A stretch of DNA of 64,000 nt from Butyrivibrio sp. MB2005. GTDB taxonomy: Bacteria; Bacillota; Clostridia; Lachnospirales; Lachnospiraceae. Under the pieces are notes generated by a model. The model saw only the letters and a program-made list of their open reading frames with translations, did not search any database and was not told where the DNA came from. A program made the position numbers and the translations under genes. Below, in pieces: positions 16,061 to 25,093 of the stretch. Every line of letters starts with the position of its first letter. Position 1 is the stretch's first letter. The stretch spans positions 62,001 through 126,000 of the forward strand of contig NZ_AUJP01000017.1 of assembly GCF_000424285.1 (NCBI RefSeq). The letters run 5' to 3'.

Positions 16061-18546
16061 GATCTTGAATACCTCCATGCTATATTTCCAAGTGCCCTAT
16101 CCATCTTAGGTGCAATACCACCTACAAGCTCACCACTATCAAGGTATACTCTTGTATCCTTATTTGCTATGAGTTTAAGAAGGCTTACAATCTGGTCATC
16201 CTGGCCCCTCATTCCATCTGCAACAGCATCTGCAATATAAGACTTTAATGTTTCAAGAGGAGCAACCGCTTCCTTTCCTGCTTCCCCTCCACCAAGTAAT
16301 CTTCCATTCTGCATTCCAAATATAGTGGGCCCATCCAGGATACCACCATTCTTATACCAATCTACAGAAAGGCTCGGTACTGATGGCGGATCAAGCGAAA
16401 AGCTTCCTGAAATACTAAAATGTGGAAGCTTTATGTGAGGAAGGCTCCAAGTAAAGTTAAAGCAATTCTTTATACGATTAATTGCATTGCGAACCGCATC
16501 CGCTGCCTGCGACATCTTATTTTGAAAGGCTTCCTTTATCCAATTCAGTTTGTTTCCGCTCAAAGTATTTATAGTATCAAACCCCAATGTGTAATACTCC
16601 TTAATACCTGTCCAAGCCGCTGCGACTACTCCCTTTATTCCTCCGCCATTATTTACAAAGGCTTGCTTTATGTTATCCAGTTTCTTAGCAACCATGCTTT
16701 TAAGGTCATCTGATATGTTTGATACATCATCATACATTTTTCTCCAGGTTTTTGAGGTGTTTTCTTTTAGTTCGTTCCATTTCTTTCCTACTACCTCTTT
16801 TAGTTGTCCTGCCTTTTCCTTTATTACATCCCAGTTTTTATAAAGGAGAACTCCTGCAGCAACTACAGCACCTGTTATTGCAATTACCGGTCCTGCTGCA
16901 CTAACAATTCCCAAAAGTGCAGATGATCCAGCAGCAAGTGAAGGAACAGCGCTACCACTCACAGTAAGTGATAGTAGCTTAACTACGGATATTACATTTG
17001 GTATAACCGTAAGAATTGTTCCTATAGCGCTTATAACATTCCCAACAACGATAAGCACCGGAGCAAGTGCCGCGACTACAAGTCCTATCGTAATTATCGT
17101 TCGCTTAGTTCTCTCATCCATGCTATTGAGCTTATCGATGAACTTTTGAATATGTTCCACGATTTGCCTAATTATTGGCATCATCGTTTCTCCAAGAGAA
17201 ATTGCAAGCTCCTGAAGCTGCGATTTAAGGATTGTCAGCTGACCAGAAAGGTTATCCTGCATGGTCTCTGCCATTTCCTTAGATGTTCCATCGCAATTTG
17301 CTATCGCTCCACTAAGCTTATTTATATCAGTATCTGCAGCGTTCATAATGGCAAGAAAACCTGACATGGCATTCTTTCCAACAAGCGTTTCTGCATTTGC
17401 TGCTTTTTCTGACTCAGACATCTGATTAAATGCTGCTCTGCAATCCCTAAGGATATCCGATAAACTTCGCATGGAACCATCAGCATTTGTTGTCTGAATG
17501 TGCATCTCACCAAATGCCGCACCCGTAAACGTAACATCCCCTGCTAGGTTATTCATCAATGATCGAAGAGATGTACCCGCCTGGGATGATTTAATACCGG
17601 CATTAGCCATTAGTCCAATTGCTTCTGCAGTATCCTTTACGGAAAATCCAAGCGCACCAGCTATAGGCGCTGCATATTTAAATGTTTCACCCATCATCGA
17701 TACATTTGTATTTGCATTCGATGATGCAGCAGCAAGTACATCCGCAAAGTGCCCTGAGTCCTCAGCGGAAAGTCCAAAAGCTGTAAGTGCATCTGTTACT
17801 ATATCAGATGTTGTCGCTAGATCTTCACCGGAAGCAGCTGCGAGATTCATAATACCTTCAATACCGCCAAGCATATCCTCAGTCTTCCAACCGGCCATTG
17901 CCATGAATTCGAACCCTTGTCCTGCCTCCACAGCTGAGTACTTACTTTGAGCGCCCATTTCTCTAGCCTTTTTTCGAAGAAGCTCTAATTCATCACCCGT
18001 GGCACCTGAGATAGCTTGTACTTTGCTCATTTGTGCATCGAAATCTGCTGTAGTTTTTACTGCGGCCGTTCCTATTCCCGCTACTGCTGCTGAAACCGGC
18101 ATAAGCTTGCTTCCAACATTTGCCACAGAAGTGCCTACAGATTGCATCTTTGTTCCCACAGCACTCATCTTTTCTAGCGCTACACCTGACTTTGATGCCT
18201 GAGATTCCAAATCTTTTAGCTTTAATGTAGTCTCTTCGATTTCTCTTTGCAGTGAGTCATATTGGGCTTGCGAGATATCTCCCTTTTCTAAAGCAACCTT
18301 CGCCTGCTTCTCAGCTTCCCGCAATGCATCAAGCTTTTCTTTTGTCTCTTTGATTGCTTCTCCAAGGAGTCTATACTGCTGAGCCGCAAGAGTGCTGTTT
18401 CCAGGATCAAGCTTAAGAAGCTTATTAACATCCTTAAGCTGTGACTGAGTGGAACGAATATCTGTATTTACTTGTTTTAGCGATGCCGACAACTTTGTTG
18501 TATCACCACCGATCTCAACTGTTATTCCCCTGAGCCTATCAGCCAT
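16057..18546 (-). CDS. phage tail tape measure protein (TP901 family)
   Basis: 829 aa that set tail length. An N-terminal coiled coil (1-130) is followed by the TP901 core domain at about 155-400 (FDAQMSKVQAISGATGDELE, ALTAFGLSAEDSG, SSQAGTSLRSLMNNLAG). Hydrophobic segments follow at about 480-570, then the amphipathic C-terminal region with NGGILDGPTIFG. By the usual ratio of about 0.15 nm per residue the tail would be roughly 120 nm (inference). The first ATG is preceded by a GGGAGG ribosome site. Confidence 0.95.
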   Translation of the reverse strand: MADRLRGITVEIGGDTTKLSASLKQVNTDIRSTQSQLKDVNKLLKLDPGNSTLAAQQYRLLGEAIKETKEKLDALREAEKQAKVALEKGDISQAQYDSLQREIEETTLKLKDLESQASKSGVALEKMSAVGTKMQSVGTSVANVGSKLMPVSAAVAGIGTAAVKTTADFDAQMSKVQAISGATGDELELLRKKAREMGAQSKYSAVEAGQGFEFMAMAGWKTEDMLGGIEGIMNLAAASGEDLATTSDIVTDALTAFGLSAEDSGHFADVLAAASSNANTNVSMMGETFKYAAPIAGALGFSVKDTAEAIGLMANAGIKSSQAGTSLRSLMNNLAGDVTFTGAAFGEMHIQTTNADGSMRSLSDILRDCRAAFNQMSESEKAANAETLVGKNAMSGFLAIMNAADTDINKLSGAIANCDGTSKEMAETMQDNLSGQLTILKSQLQELAISLGETMMPIIRQIVEHIQKFIDKLNSMDERTKRTIITIGLVVAALAPVLIVVGNVISAIGTILTVIPNVISVVKLLSLTVSGSAVPSLAAGSSALLGIVSAAGPVIAITGAVVAAGVLLYKNWDVIKEKAGQLKEVVGKKWNELKENTSKTWRKMYDDVSNISDDLKSMVAKKLDNIKQAFVNNGGGIKGVVAAAWTGIKEYYTLGFDTINTLSGNKLNWIKEAFQNKMSQAADAVRNAINRIKNCFNFTWSLPHIKLPHFSISGSFSLDPPSVPSLSVDWYKNGGILDGPTIFGMQNGRLLGGGEAGKEAVAPLETLKSYIADAVADGMRGQDDQIVSLLKLIANKDTRVYLDSGELVGGIAPKMDRALGNIAWRYSRS

Positions 18547-18570
18547 GAATCCTCCCTAAAAAAGTGCATA

Positions 18571-18605
18571 AAAAAGGCACCTACCCTTTGACAGGTAAAT
18601 GCCTT
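18571..18605 (-). terminator. terminator after a cargo gene
   Basis: The minus strand GGCATTTACCTG, loop, AGGGTAGGTGCCTTTTTT. A near copy lies at 19899-19930, so the three small genes between them are bracketed by related terminators. Confidence 0.8.
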
Positions 18606-18631
18606 GAATCAATGTCAGCTACGACATAATA

Positions 18632-19198
18632 CTAATGATGCATATCTTCCCATTTCAAATAATCAACATATTTTTCCGTAACCCATAAAATATTCCAACC
18701 CTTTTCATCTATCTCATCACTTAGATCATTATTACTAAACGTTCTAGCCGTTCCGGGTTCCATCGTTCCTAAATTATGATCTAAATAAAATTTCTTTTTC
18801 CTACCAGTTGTAGTTTCTGCTTCAACACATATTACAGCTTTCACACCTTTAAATTTATATTCCGACTTATTCACTACAGTAGTGACTGTGGTTTGCAAAC
18901 CCGTATCATATTCCGATATGATGCTAAAGTATTCTTCATACTCGTTGTTCTTTCCGTTCCCACTAAATATCATAATCGCAACAACTATTAATACTATAGT
19001 ACCTATAGCGATTGGAATAATATATTTATTCTTCGAAGTATTGGTAGTATTAGAATCTTTTTTTGATTCCATGCTTTCTGTCGCTACACTTGTATCTTCA
19101 TCTGATACTACTTTAAGCATGGGCCTTCCACAATTAGGACACGAAGGAGCCAAATCAGATATTTCTTTCCCACAATCTGGACATTTAATTAATCCCAT
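18632..19198 (-). CDS. zinc-ribbon membrane protein (cargo gene)
   Basis: 188 aa: an N-terminal zinc ribbon (CPDCGKEISDLAPSCPNCGR, residues 6-25), a linker, one transmembrane helix (YIIPIAIGTIVLIVVAIMIF, about 58-77) and an external beta domain (C-terminal 100 aa; KKFYLDHNLGTMEPGT). GGAGAATT precedes the ATG. It interrupts the tail module between tape measure and tail chaperone genes, has its own terminator and no structural relatives, so it is a moron. A surface or superinfection-exclusion role is possible. Confidence 0.7.
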   Translation of the reverse strand: MGLIKCPDCGKEISDLAPSCPNCGRPMLKVVSDEDTSVATESMESKKDSNTTNTSKNKYIIPIAIGTIVLIVVAIMIFSGNGKNNEYEEYFSIISEYDTGLQTTVTTVVNKSEYKFKGVKAVICVEAETTTGRKKKFYLDHNLGTMEPGTARTFSNNDLSDEIDEKGWNILWVTEKYVDYLKWEDMHH

Positions 19199-19397
19199 GA
19201 TAATTCTCCTATAGATAGCGGTGTTATGTTCACTCTCCTACAAATTGCATTACACTTAAGCGGCAAAAATAGCAATTCTTTATCGCATATTCTCATAGAA
19301 CTATTATAGTTGATATATATTGACAAGAAATTAAATAAACATAAACAGAGTAGAAATTTATCTTGTAACTATCCATAACAAAGCCCCTTTATGCTTA

Positions 19398-19805
19398 TCA
19401 GTGCTTAACTTCCACCCTGTTCAGTTCAACTTTATCCATGAACTCCTCTATAAGTTTATGGCAATAATTCAGTCCATCAGTGAGGTTTCCATCCAATGAT
19501 AGCTTAACTCCGGGTTCATCGATAATGATTACCTCTTCCGCATCATTTAACATTCCGTCAACATACTTACGGGCTTTAAACAGATCATTAAGCTCTCTGT
19601 ATAACTGTTTTGCATCATCAACAGGAACAGTTCCTGTCGCCCGTTCAATAAGCCGCCATCTATTATTGGGGCCATTGTGGTCATATCGCTTAGCCCTTAT
19701 ATTCCCAGTAAAGGAAATTGCTATTTCTTCCTTCTTTCCATCACCATATTCGCATGGTCCGAACCACCGACATTTGTATGTGACCGCAAATGGTATATCC
19801 ATCAT
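19398..19805 (-). CDS. hypothetical protein (cargo gene)
   Basis: A 135-aa soluble alpha/beta protein with no family recognised. It has two starts in a row; 19802 fits the GGAGAG site better. It is flanked by AT-rich gaps of 145-200 bp, which suggests its own promoter. It sits between two membrane cargo genes in the tail module. Confidence 0.6.
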   Translation of the reverse strand: MMDIPFAVTYKCRWFGPCEYGDGKKEEIAISFTGNIRAKRYDHNGPNNRWRLIERATGTVPVDDAKQLYRELNDLFKARKYVDGMLNDAEEVIIIDEPGVKLSLDGNLTDGLNYCHKLIEEFMDKVELNRVEVKH

Positions 19806-19898
19806 CTTCTCTCCAATACACTAATGATACTAAATTATAACATGATAAATACTAGGTTAGAACGTATCTAAATCGTTCTTTAGTCCATAAATCCTCAT

Positions 19899-19930
19899 AA
19901 AAAGGCACCCCCTGTGACAGGTAGATGCCT
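19899..19930 (-). terminator. terminator after the SHOCT gene
   Basis: The minus strand AGGCATCTACCTGT, then CAGGGGGTGCCTTTTT. It is related in sequence to the hairpin at 18571-18605. Confidence 0.8.
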
Positions 19931-19951
19931 AATAATATTTTTCCGCATGTA

Positions 19952-20467
19952 TTATAAATCTAATAGCTGTTTCTTCTTCGCTTCAAATTCTTCTTGAGTA
20001 ATGACACCATTATCAAGTAATTCTTTATATTTCTTTATCTCATCGGCGCCACTAACTGTAGTTTGGTTAACAACTGGTTGCATAAATGGAGCCATACGTA
20101 AATACTGCCCCTGCTCGAAAGCCATTTTCATTTCTTCCTTCTGTGAATCCGTATAAGTTCTCCATGTTTCAGTAAGAACTGTTGTCTCTTTCGTAGGAAC
20201 GCTGCAATTTGGACAATCTGATTTATTATTTCCTATTGCGCTGAAAGTCTTTTTACAGCTAGGACAATAAAATATATGTTGATTATTCAGCAATGTTTCG
20301 TCAGGAGTAGCCTTTCCTTTTATTGCTAAAATGATAAAACCTATTATTGGTGATAGAAAAATACTTATCAATAAATACGTACTAAAACTTCTTCCGACGC
20401 TACTTGCAACTGCTCCTACTACTATGCATAGAATAATCCATGAAAAAATAATAACTCCTACCATCAC
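19952..20467 (-). CDS. SHOCT-domain membrane protein with zinc ribbon (cargo gene)
   Basis: 171 aa: two N-terminal hydrophobic helices (residues 3-24 and 29-49), a zinc ribbon (CPSC...CPNC, about 72-88), and a C-terminal SHOCT motif (YKELLDNGVITQEEFEAKKK). SHOCT is a short oligomerisation module found at protein ends. GGAG precedes the ATG. It is probably a lysogeny-expressed cargo gene. The combination of membrane helices and zinc ribbon matches the neighbour at 18632 only in architecture, not sequence. Confidence 0.7.
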   Translation of the reverse strand: MMVGVIIFSWIILCIVVGAVASSVGRSFSTYLLISIFLSPIIGFIILAIKGKATPDETLLNNQHIFYCPSCKKTFSAIGNNKSDCPNCSVPTKETTVLTETWRTYTDSQKEEMKMAFEQGQYLRMAPFMQPVVNQTTVSGADEIKKYKELLDNGVITQEEFEAKKKQLLDL

Positions 20468-20594
20468 GAACTCCTATCCTTACAACTTGTGTTTATTTGT
20501 TACCATTACATTTTAAGCTCTTTCGCTGGCTAATACTCATAAGCTATTATTAAATTTACATTAAAAAATTTTGAATACTAGCTTATTACCTGAA

Positions 20595-20759
20595 TTAAAA
20601 TGAATCAAAATCGTTCTGGGTAGCCAAAACGTCATAATCATAAGAGTCATTGCCACTTTCAACATACATATCATTTACTGTACCGATAGTAATAAGGTCG
20701 AGATCCCGTATTGATATCCCGACCTGAACGCATCTAAGCAGAAACAATGCTGTTGTCAT
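20595..20759 (-). CDS. tail assembly chaperone, second frame (gpT-like)
   Basis: 54 aa beginning MTTALFLLRCVQVGISIRD and ending TQNDFDSF, the typical C-terminal extension of the siphovirus tail chaperone. Its ATG overlaps the stop of the upstream gene (ATGA). The frame is open back to an A AAA AAC slippery site at 20786-20780, so it is probably made mainly as a fusion by -1 frameshifting, as lambda gpG/gpGT. Confidence 0.8.
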   Translation of the reverse strand: MTTALFLLRCVQVGISIRDLDLITIGTVNDMYVESGNDSYDYDVLATQNDFDSF

Positions 20760-21130
20760 TTCTCGATCACTCGCTGGAAGTTTTTTTTAGATTCAACTTG
20801 CTGCTGAATATTCATACCCCATAGTGAAATTAGCTCCGGCAAGATCTCATAAATAGAAAACGTTGAAAACTGATCAAGCCATTCATCAGGAGTATGTGGC
20901 GTTTTCTCAGGTTCACCCTGCCTTGCAAATACAAAGGCAAGGTTCTCAAACATTTCCAATGAAAACATATCCAGGTCTTCTTCGCCGCTTTTATCGATAT
21001 CTTTCTCAAGCTTCGATAAATCCTTAAATATATCTCTTCCAAAAAGATTACGATATATTCTTGGTGTGGCTGCGCTGGCCTTAAATGTTACATCCTTATC
21101 ATCTATTTTTATAACCTTAGTTACTGCCAC
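20756..21130 (-). CDS. tail assembly chaperone (gpG-like)
   Basis: 124 aa that escort the tape measure protein during tail assembly. It starts at a GTG at 21130, with AAGGAGG 8 nt upstream; the longer in-frame extension overlaps the major tail gene and has no ribosome site. The pattern ATPRIYRNLFGRDIFKDL, an acidic middle, and a C-terminal helix with ILPELISLWGMN is characteristic of these chaperones. The slippery site 9 codons before the stop allows a longer product with the 54-aa frame. Confidence 0.85.
   Translation of the reverse strand: MAVTKVIKIDDKDVTFKASAATPRIYRNLFGRDIFKDLSKLEKDIDKSGEEDLDMFSLEMFENLAFVFARQGEPEKTPHTPDEWLDQFSTFSIYEILPELISLWGMNIQQQVESKKNFQRVIEK
20780..20786 (-). promoter_or_regulatory. 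programmed -1 ribosomal frameshift site
   Basis: The minus strand reads A AAA AAC in frame with the gpG-like gene, the classical X-XXY-YYZ heptamer. After a -1 shift translation continues without a stop into the 54-aa frame (L-P-A-S-D-R-E-M-T-T-A). Confidence 0.8.
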
Positions 21131-21143
21131 TTTTTGTTCCTCC

Positions 21144-21737
21144 TTAAGTCTTTGATCCAGTACTATTACCAGACTTTGCAGTGGGCATATAAACATTTGC
21201 AAACCATCCTTCATAGGTTGCATCTGCTGTATTCGTTCCGGTCTTTGCTTTAACATAACCACCGTTAATAGACGTCGCCACAAGTGTGAGCTTATCTGTC
21301 TTAGGCTCTTTGCTATTTTCAATGGTTCCACTAGAAATACCAGTTCTGCTTGCTGTGCAATTATAAAGGCAATGTCTTATCTTTCTCTGATCGCCACTGA
21401 ATTCGAATAACAAGGCAAAATGTTCCGGCTCCACTTCTTTGTTTTCTACAAAAACTCCATTAGCATCTTCTTCCTCATGCATTATTTCCGTAGAAAATGA
21501 TTCAGGAACAATGGCAATCTCAAGATCACCCTTATATCCGTTATTGGCTGCAATAGAATAGTACACACCATCATCGGCATAAAATGAATCACTCTCACCT
21601 TCTGCGTCCAGTGAGAGATTTACTGCACCTGGAATAGGTACAGGCTTTGTATATGTAACACTGCCATCTGCAGCAAAAGTAGCTTTTGCGTAATGACAAT
21701 TTTTCAATCCGAACTTTACTTTATTTGCTGTTTTCAT
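21144..21737 (-). CDS. major tail tube protein
   Basis: A 197-aa siphovirus tail tube subunit (phi13/TP901-type: MKTANKVKFGLKNCHYAKAT, PGAVNLSLDAEGE, FYADDGVYY, NNGYKGDLEIAIVP). It sits between the tail completion protein and the tail chaperone, as expected. Start supported by AAGGAGGG a few nt upstream. It has a Gly/Ser/Thr-rich end. Confidence 0.93.
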   Translation of the reverse strand: MKTANKVKFGLKNCHYAKATFAADGSVTYTKPVPIPGAVNLSLDAEGESDSFYADDGVYYSIAANNGYKGDLEIAIVPESFSTEIMHEEEDANGVFVENKEVEPEHFALLFEFSGDQRKIRHCLYNCTASRTGISSGTIENSKEPKTDKLTLVATSINGGYVKAKTGTNTADATYEGWFANVYMPTAKSGNSTGSKT

Positions 21738-21747
21738 CTAACCCTCC

Positions 21748-22068
21748 TTATACGGTCATCTCATACCGCACTTCATATAGTTTTTCTGACTCTATCCAAA
21801 CCTCTGACCTGTTCCAGATAAGCTCATGCTTTGTAAGAACATCTTCTACTCTTTCTTCCAATGCAGGGACCTTCTTATCTGTATAAAGCTCAACGACAAG
21901 TGTGCTTAGTTTCTCATAAACAGCATCATCTGCATGAAAATTGTCACTACCAGGAATAAGAAAAATGCAAAAGGGCGGCTCTGGTGACTCACCCTCTGCA
22001 AAATGGTCATAGGCAAATGGAATGCCTGTTTCTTCTAGCATTTCTACGATTTTGTCATATTTCATCAT
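21748..22068 (-). CDS. tail completion/tail terminator-like protein
   Basis: A 106-aa minor protein at the head-tail junction. The first residues KYDKIVEMLEETGIPFAYDHF and the late LIWNRSEVWIESEKLYEVRYEM pattern match small tail-completion proteins found between the HK97 gp10-like and tail tube genes. It overlaps the upstream gene by 4 bp. Confidence 0.82.
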   Translation of the reverse strand: MMKYDKIVEMLEETGIPFAYDHFAEGESPEPPFCIFLIPGSDNFHADDAVYEKLSTLVVELYTDKKVPALEERVEDVLTKHELIWNRSEVWIESEKLYEVRYEMTV

Positions 22069-22439
22069 CTGAGTTTCCTCTCAACTTCGTTAATCAGCTG
22101 TTCCTCACCCTTTTTCTCAGCAGGTGCTATGTGGGGCCTTGCTGCAACACGGCCACCGCCTCTTTTGGCGTGGCCATTTTCCAGAAGATGCGTAAGCCTA
22201 TACTGCGTCTTTGAATGCACCACTACTTTTATGGAATCAGAAGTCTCATTTGTTTTCTTTACAGCCCATGATTTTCTGTACTTCCCTGTCTTTTTGGGAG
22301 CAGTTTTCTCAATCTCATCCTTTACCGTTTCACCAGCGTTTTTGATAGCTGTCTTTAAATCATCTACAGCAAGCTGAGCATAATCCTTTAGTCCCTTCAT
22401 AACCTCATCAGCGAGGTCATCTATTCGTACAGTTGCCAT
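22065..22439 (-). CDS. HK97 gp10-family neck protein
   Basis: A 124-aa head-tail junction protein. KTAPKKTGKYRKSWAVKK and YRLTHLLENGHAKRGGGRV are hallmark motifs of the HK97 gp10/putative tail component family. It overlaps its downstream neighbour by 4 bp. Confidence 0.92.
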   Translation of the reverse strand: MATVRIDDLADEVMKGLKDYAQLAVDDLKTAIKNAGETVKDEIEKTAPKKTGKYRKSWAVKKTNETSDSIKVVVHSKTQYRLTHLLENGHAKRGGGRVAARPHIAPAEKKGEEQLINEVERKLR

Positions 22440-22440
22440 G

Positions 22441-22776
22441 TCATCTCCTCGCTTTCTTACATCTTAGTTTGAGGCTTCTTTTTCTATATCCCATAGGATC
22501 AACTGCTAAGATGTCATAGATTTCATCATTGAAAATCACTCGAAAACCTGTGTTACTGATGCAAGCTGCCTTAAGACAAAACCGCAAGGTAAATGAAATA
22601 TAACTATCATCTACTGTTTGGCCAGCAGCTTCCTTCTGGGCATTCTCTGATATACCGCTTACAGTTACATGGCACAAGTAATAATCAGTCCAAGCATTTG
22701 TGTGATTTCCAATATCATCGACAACCACTTCATTCTTCTGTATTAAGATGAGTTCGTTAAGTCCAGATATATTCAT
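22441..22776 (-). CDS. head closure/head-tail adaptor protein
   Basis: A 111-aa phage head-tail adaptor (SPP1 gp16-like). NELILIQKNEVVVDDIGNHT and the C-terminal FNDEIYDILAVDPMGYRKRS fit the family. It closes the connector so that the tail can bind. It is one base from its neighbours and tightly coupled. Confidence 0.87.
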   Translation of the reverse strand: MNISGLNELILIQKNEVVVDDIGNHTNAWTDYYLCHVTVSGISENAQKEAAGQTVDDSYISFTLRFCLKAACISNTGFRVIFNDEIYDILAVDPMGYRKRSLKLRCKKARR

Positions 22777-23051
22777 TAAAACTGTGCCTTTCTGTTTCCA
22801 CCAAGAAGCGCTCTTAAAGACAGTGCTACTGTTTTGTAGTTTGTTTCTTCCCTGTGCTCATAAAAATATGCGACGCAGTAAAGAACCGCTACCTTAGCAT
22901 TTCTATCCTGTTCAAGGACAACGAAATCATCTGTCCTTAGAATATCCATACAAAGCTGCTGCGCAGATTCTATGAATCCCTCAATAAGCTCGTCGTCCTC
23001 ATCATAATCTACTCTCAGATATTTTTTTGCTTCATCAATCGTTACAAGCAT
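22776..23051 (-). CDS. head-tail connector (HK97 gp6-like)
   Basis: A 91-aa adaptor ring protein: VTIDEAKKYLRVDYDEDDEL, then AVLYCVAYFYEHREE, the DNA-packaging/connector family pattern. It lies directly after the capsid gene in transcription order. Confidence 0.9.
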   Translation of the reverse strand: MLVTIDEAKKYLRVDYDEDDELIEGFIESAQQLCMDILRTDDFVVLEQDRNAKVAVLYCVAYFYEHREETNYKTVALSLRALLGGNRKAQF

Positions 23052-23067
23052 CTGTCATCTCCTTAGG

Positions 23068-23099
23068 AAAACCCGCCTGCAATTTCCCACAGGCGGGTT
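23068..23099 (-). terminator. hairpin after the major capsid gene
   Basis: The minus strand AACCCGCCTG, 10-nt loop, CAGGCGGGTTTT, followed by only four T residues. It lies between the capsid and connector genes, so it probably attenuates downstream transcription or protects the capsid mRNA 3' end, keeping capsid levels high. Confidence 0.7.
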
Positions 23100-23108
23100 C
23101 ATCTTTTA

Positions 23109-24302
23109 TCAGCCAGTTACAGGAGGAATGAATGACTTAAGCTGCATTACCTGAACTGCTTCAGGAAGAATGAGCTTTCCATCAACTCTCTCCTTAGCCA
23201 CATAGCCGATCATGCCGTTTCCTGCAAAAAGCTCTCTAAGCTCAGAGAAAGAACGTGATCCACGATCTCCAATGTTGTAATAGCTGTACTCACCAAATGC
23301 AAAAGCCGCCTCAGGAGCAAATGCGGATGTATGAACAGGATAGCCAAGGATTCTATCAGGCTCACCTGCCTGGTAAGAAGGCTGCCAAATGTAGGCCCCG
23401 TTGTTATCCTTAAACTTACGAATCTGAGACAGAAGCGCGTCGTTGATTATGAAGGATGCCTTCTTACGGTAAGGTCTCTTAAGGCCATACACAAGATCAA
23501 GAATGTCGTCGGCCTTAATGTCAGCTGAGAGCTTCTTGAACACCTGACCGCCATTTGTAGGATTAAAGATACCTACAGGCTTACCTCTTCCATCGCCATT
23601 AAGGAATGCGTCCTCCTCGGCATTACCAAGGGCTCTTCCGAACTGAGTGATAATGTAGTTCTCAAGATTGAATGCATTGTCGTAAAGGAGCTCCTCTGTA
23701 ACCTTAATAGCTACATGAAGCTTAAATGCATCAAGGTAAATCTGATCGAAAGTAGCATCACCGAATGAGAGTGCACCACCTTCCTCAATCCATGCTGCAG
23801 CAGGCTTTGTAGCTGCGATGTTAATCTTATGCTGACCGGAAGTTGTGATCTTTGTTGCAAGACCTCTCATGATATTCTCTTCCTCAAGCACATCAACGAT
23901 TCTCTTGTCATACTCCTCGGGAACAAGGTATCCTCCATCGGCATCAACACCTTCCTGAAGTACATTGTTTACCTGACGGAAATTGGTACGAAGGGCATTG
24001 AGCATTGCCTTCCTGTACTCATCAGATGCTCTACCTGTCTTTTCCTCCTCTACTCCATTTGCCTTTCCAGGCTTTGCAGTAATAGGAGTATTAACAGGCT
24101 TGTTAAGTTCTGCCTCTCTCTCCTCGGCCCTTCTCTCACGGTCAATAGCTGCTGTAAGGTCCGTGATCTCAGCCTCCATTTTTTCGTAGGTTGCGGAATC
24201 TTCCGATGAGAGTGTCCCGTTCTCCTTCTGATGGCTATCAACGAAGGCTTTTGCAGCCTCCCATGCCTTTGCTCTCTGATCAATAAGCTGCTGTAATCTC
24301 AT
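23109..24302 (-). CDS. major capsid protein (HK97 fold)
   Basis: 397 aa. An N-terminal coiled-coil delta domain (about 1-95), which acts as scaffold and is cleaved by the protease, is followed by an HK97-type shell domain (VDADGGYLVPEEYDKRIVD, GGALSFGDATFDQIYLDAFK, FGRALGNAEEDAFLNGDGRG). Start 24302 is preferred: GGAGG lies 8 nt before it, inside an upstream in-frame ATG at 24317. Confidence 0.95.
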   Translation of the reverse strand: MRLQQLIDQRAKAWEAAKAFVDSHQKENGTLSSEDSATYEKMEAEITDLTAAIDRERRAEEREAELNKPVNTPITAKPGKANGVEEEKTGRASDEYRKAMLNALRTNFRQVNNVLQEGVDADGGYLVPEEYDKRIVDVLEEENIMRGLATKITTSGQHKINIAATKPAAAWIEEGGALSFGDATFDQIYLDAFKLHVAIKVTEELLYDNAFNLENYIITQFGRALGNAEEDAFLNGDGRGKPVGIFNPTNGGQVFKKLSADIKADDILDLVYGLKRPYRKKASFIINDALLSQIRKFKDNNGAYIWQPSYQAGEPDRILGYPVHTSAFAPEAAFAFGEYSYYNIGDRGSRSFSELRELFAGNGMIGYVAKERVDGKLILPEAVQVMQLKSFIPPVTG

Positions 24303-24316
24303 AGTATTTTCCTCCA

Positions 24317-25093
24317 TTAAATGAATCTTTTGATAATAGAAAGACGCTCGTTAATGTCCTTAACTGAGCGTCCCGTTTCTGGTTCCATATTTGGTATTTC
24401 TGCCTGCTGAGCTACAGGCTGTTTTTCTTTCTCATACTTGGCTGATACCTTATTGAATAAGGCATTATCTACAGCCTTACGAGAGAAAAGCATTGATACT
24501 TCCGGATGTTCTTCATCCTCAGTACCCTTTTTTAAAATTTCATCTGCAAATCCAAGCTCTACAGCTTTGTTTGCATCCATCCAAGTCTCCGCATCCATGA
24601 GATGGCTAAGTTTTGCTCTGCTCTGCCCAGTCTTTAAAACATAGGCATTGATGATTGATTCCTTAACCTGTTCAAGCATATCAATGACTTTCTGCATTTC
24701 TGCATGATCTCCAAATGCTACGGTAGCCGGGTTATGTATCATCATCATTGATACCGGGGACATATAAACGGTGTCTCCGGCCATCGCTATAACCGATGCC
24801 GCAGATGCTGCAAGGCCATCAATCTTGACCGTTACTTTTCCCGGATATGCAGTGAGCATGTTGTAAATCTGCGCTGCCGCAATGCAGTCGCCGCCCGGAG
24901 AATTGATCCAGACTGTTACATCCCCTTCTCCGGAATTTAGCTCATCACGAAATAAAGCCGGCGTGACATCATCGTCATACCAGCTTTCTTCAGCAATTGT
25001 TCCATTCAAACTAAGAACCCTCTCTATGCTTTCGTTTCCTTCCTGGTCCGTCATCTTTCGACTCGCCCAGTTCCAGAACTTCTTGTTCTTCAT
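24317..25093 (-). CDS. ClpP-like head maturation protease
   Basis: 258 aa, Clp S14-type prohead protease. WINSPGGDCIAAAQIYNML, LAASAASVIAMAG (catalytic Ser) and MMMIHNPAT (catalytic His) are clear, with Asp in YMDAETW-like helices. It removes the capsid delta domain. Start at 25093 (MKNKKF) has AGGAGG upstream and lies within the portal gene, an 83-bp overlap. Confidence 0.95.
   Translation of the reverse strand: MKNKKFWNWASRKMTDQEGNESIERVLSLNGTIAEESWYDDDVTPALFRDELNSGEGDVTVWINSPGGDCIAAAQIYNMLTAYPGKVTVKIDGLAASAASVIAMAGDTVYMSPVSMMMIHNPATVAFGDHAEMQKVIDMLEQVKESIINAYVLKTGQSRAKLSHLMDAETWMDANKAVELGFADEILKKGTEDEEHPEVSMLFSRKAVDNALFNKVSAKYEKEKQPVAQQAEIPNMEPETGRSVKDINERLSIIKRFI

Noticed and set aside
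17498-18202. Long plus-strand frames opposite the tape measure gene
   Set aside because: Alanine/serine-rich antisense shadows of the tape measure sequence.
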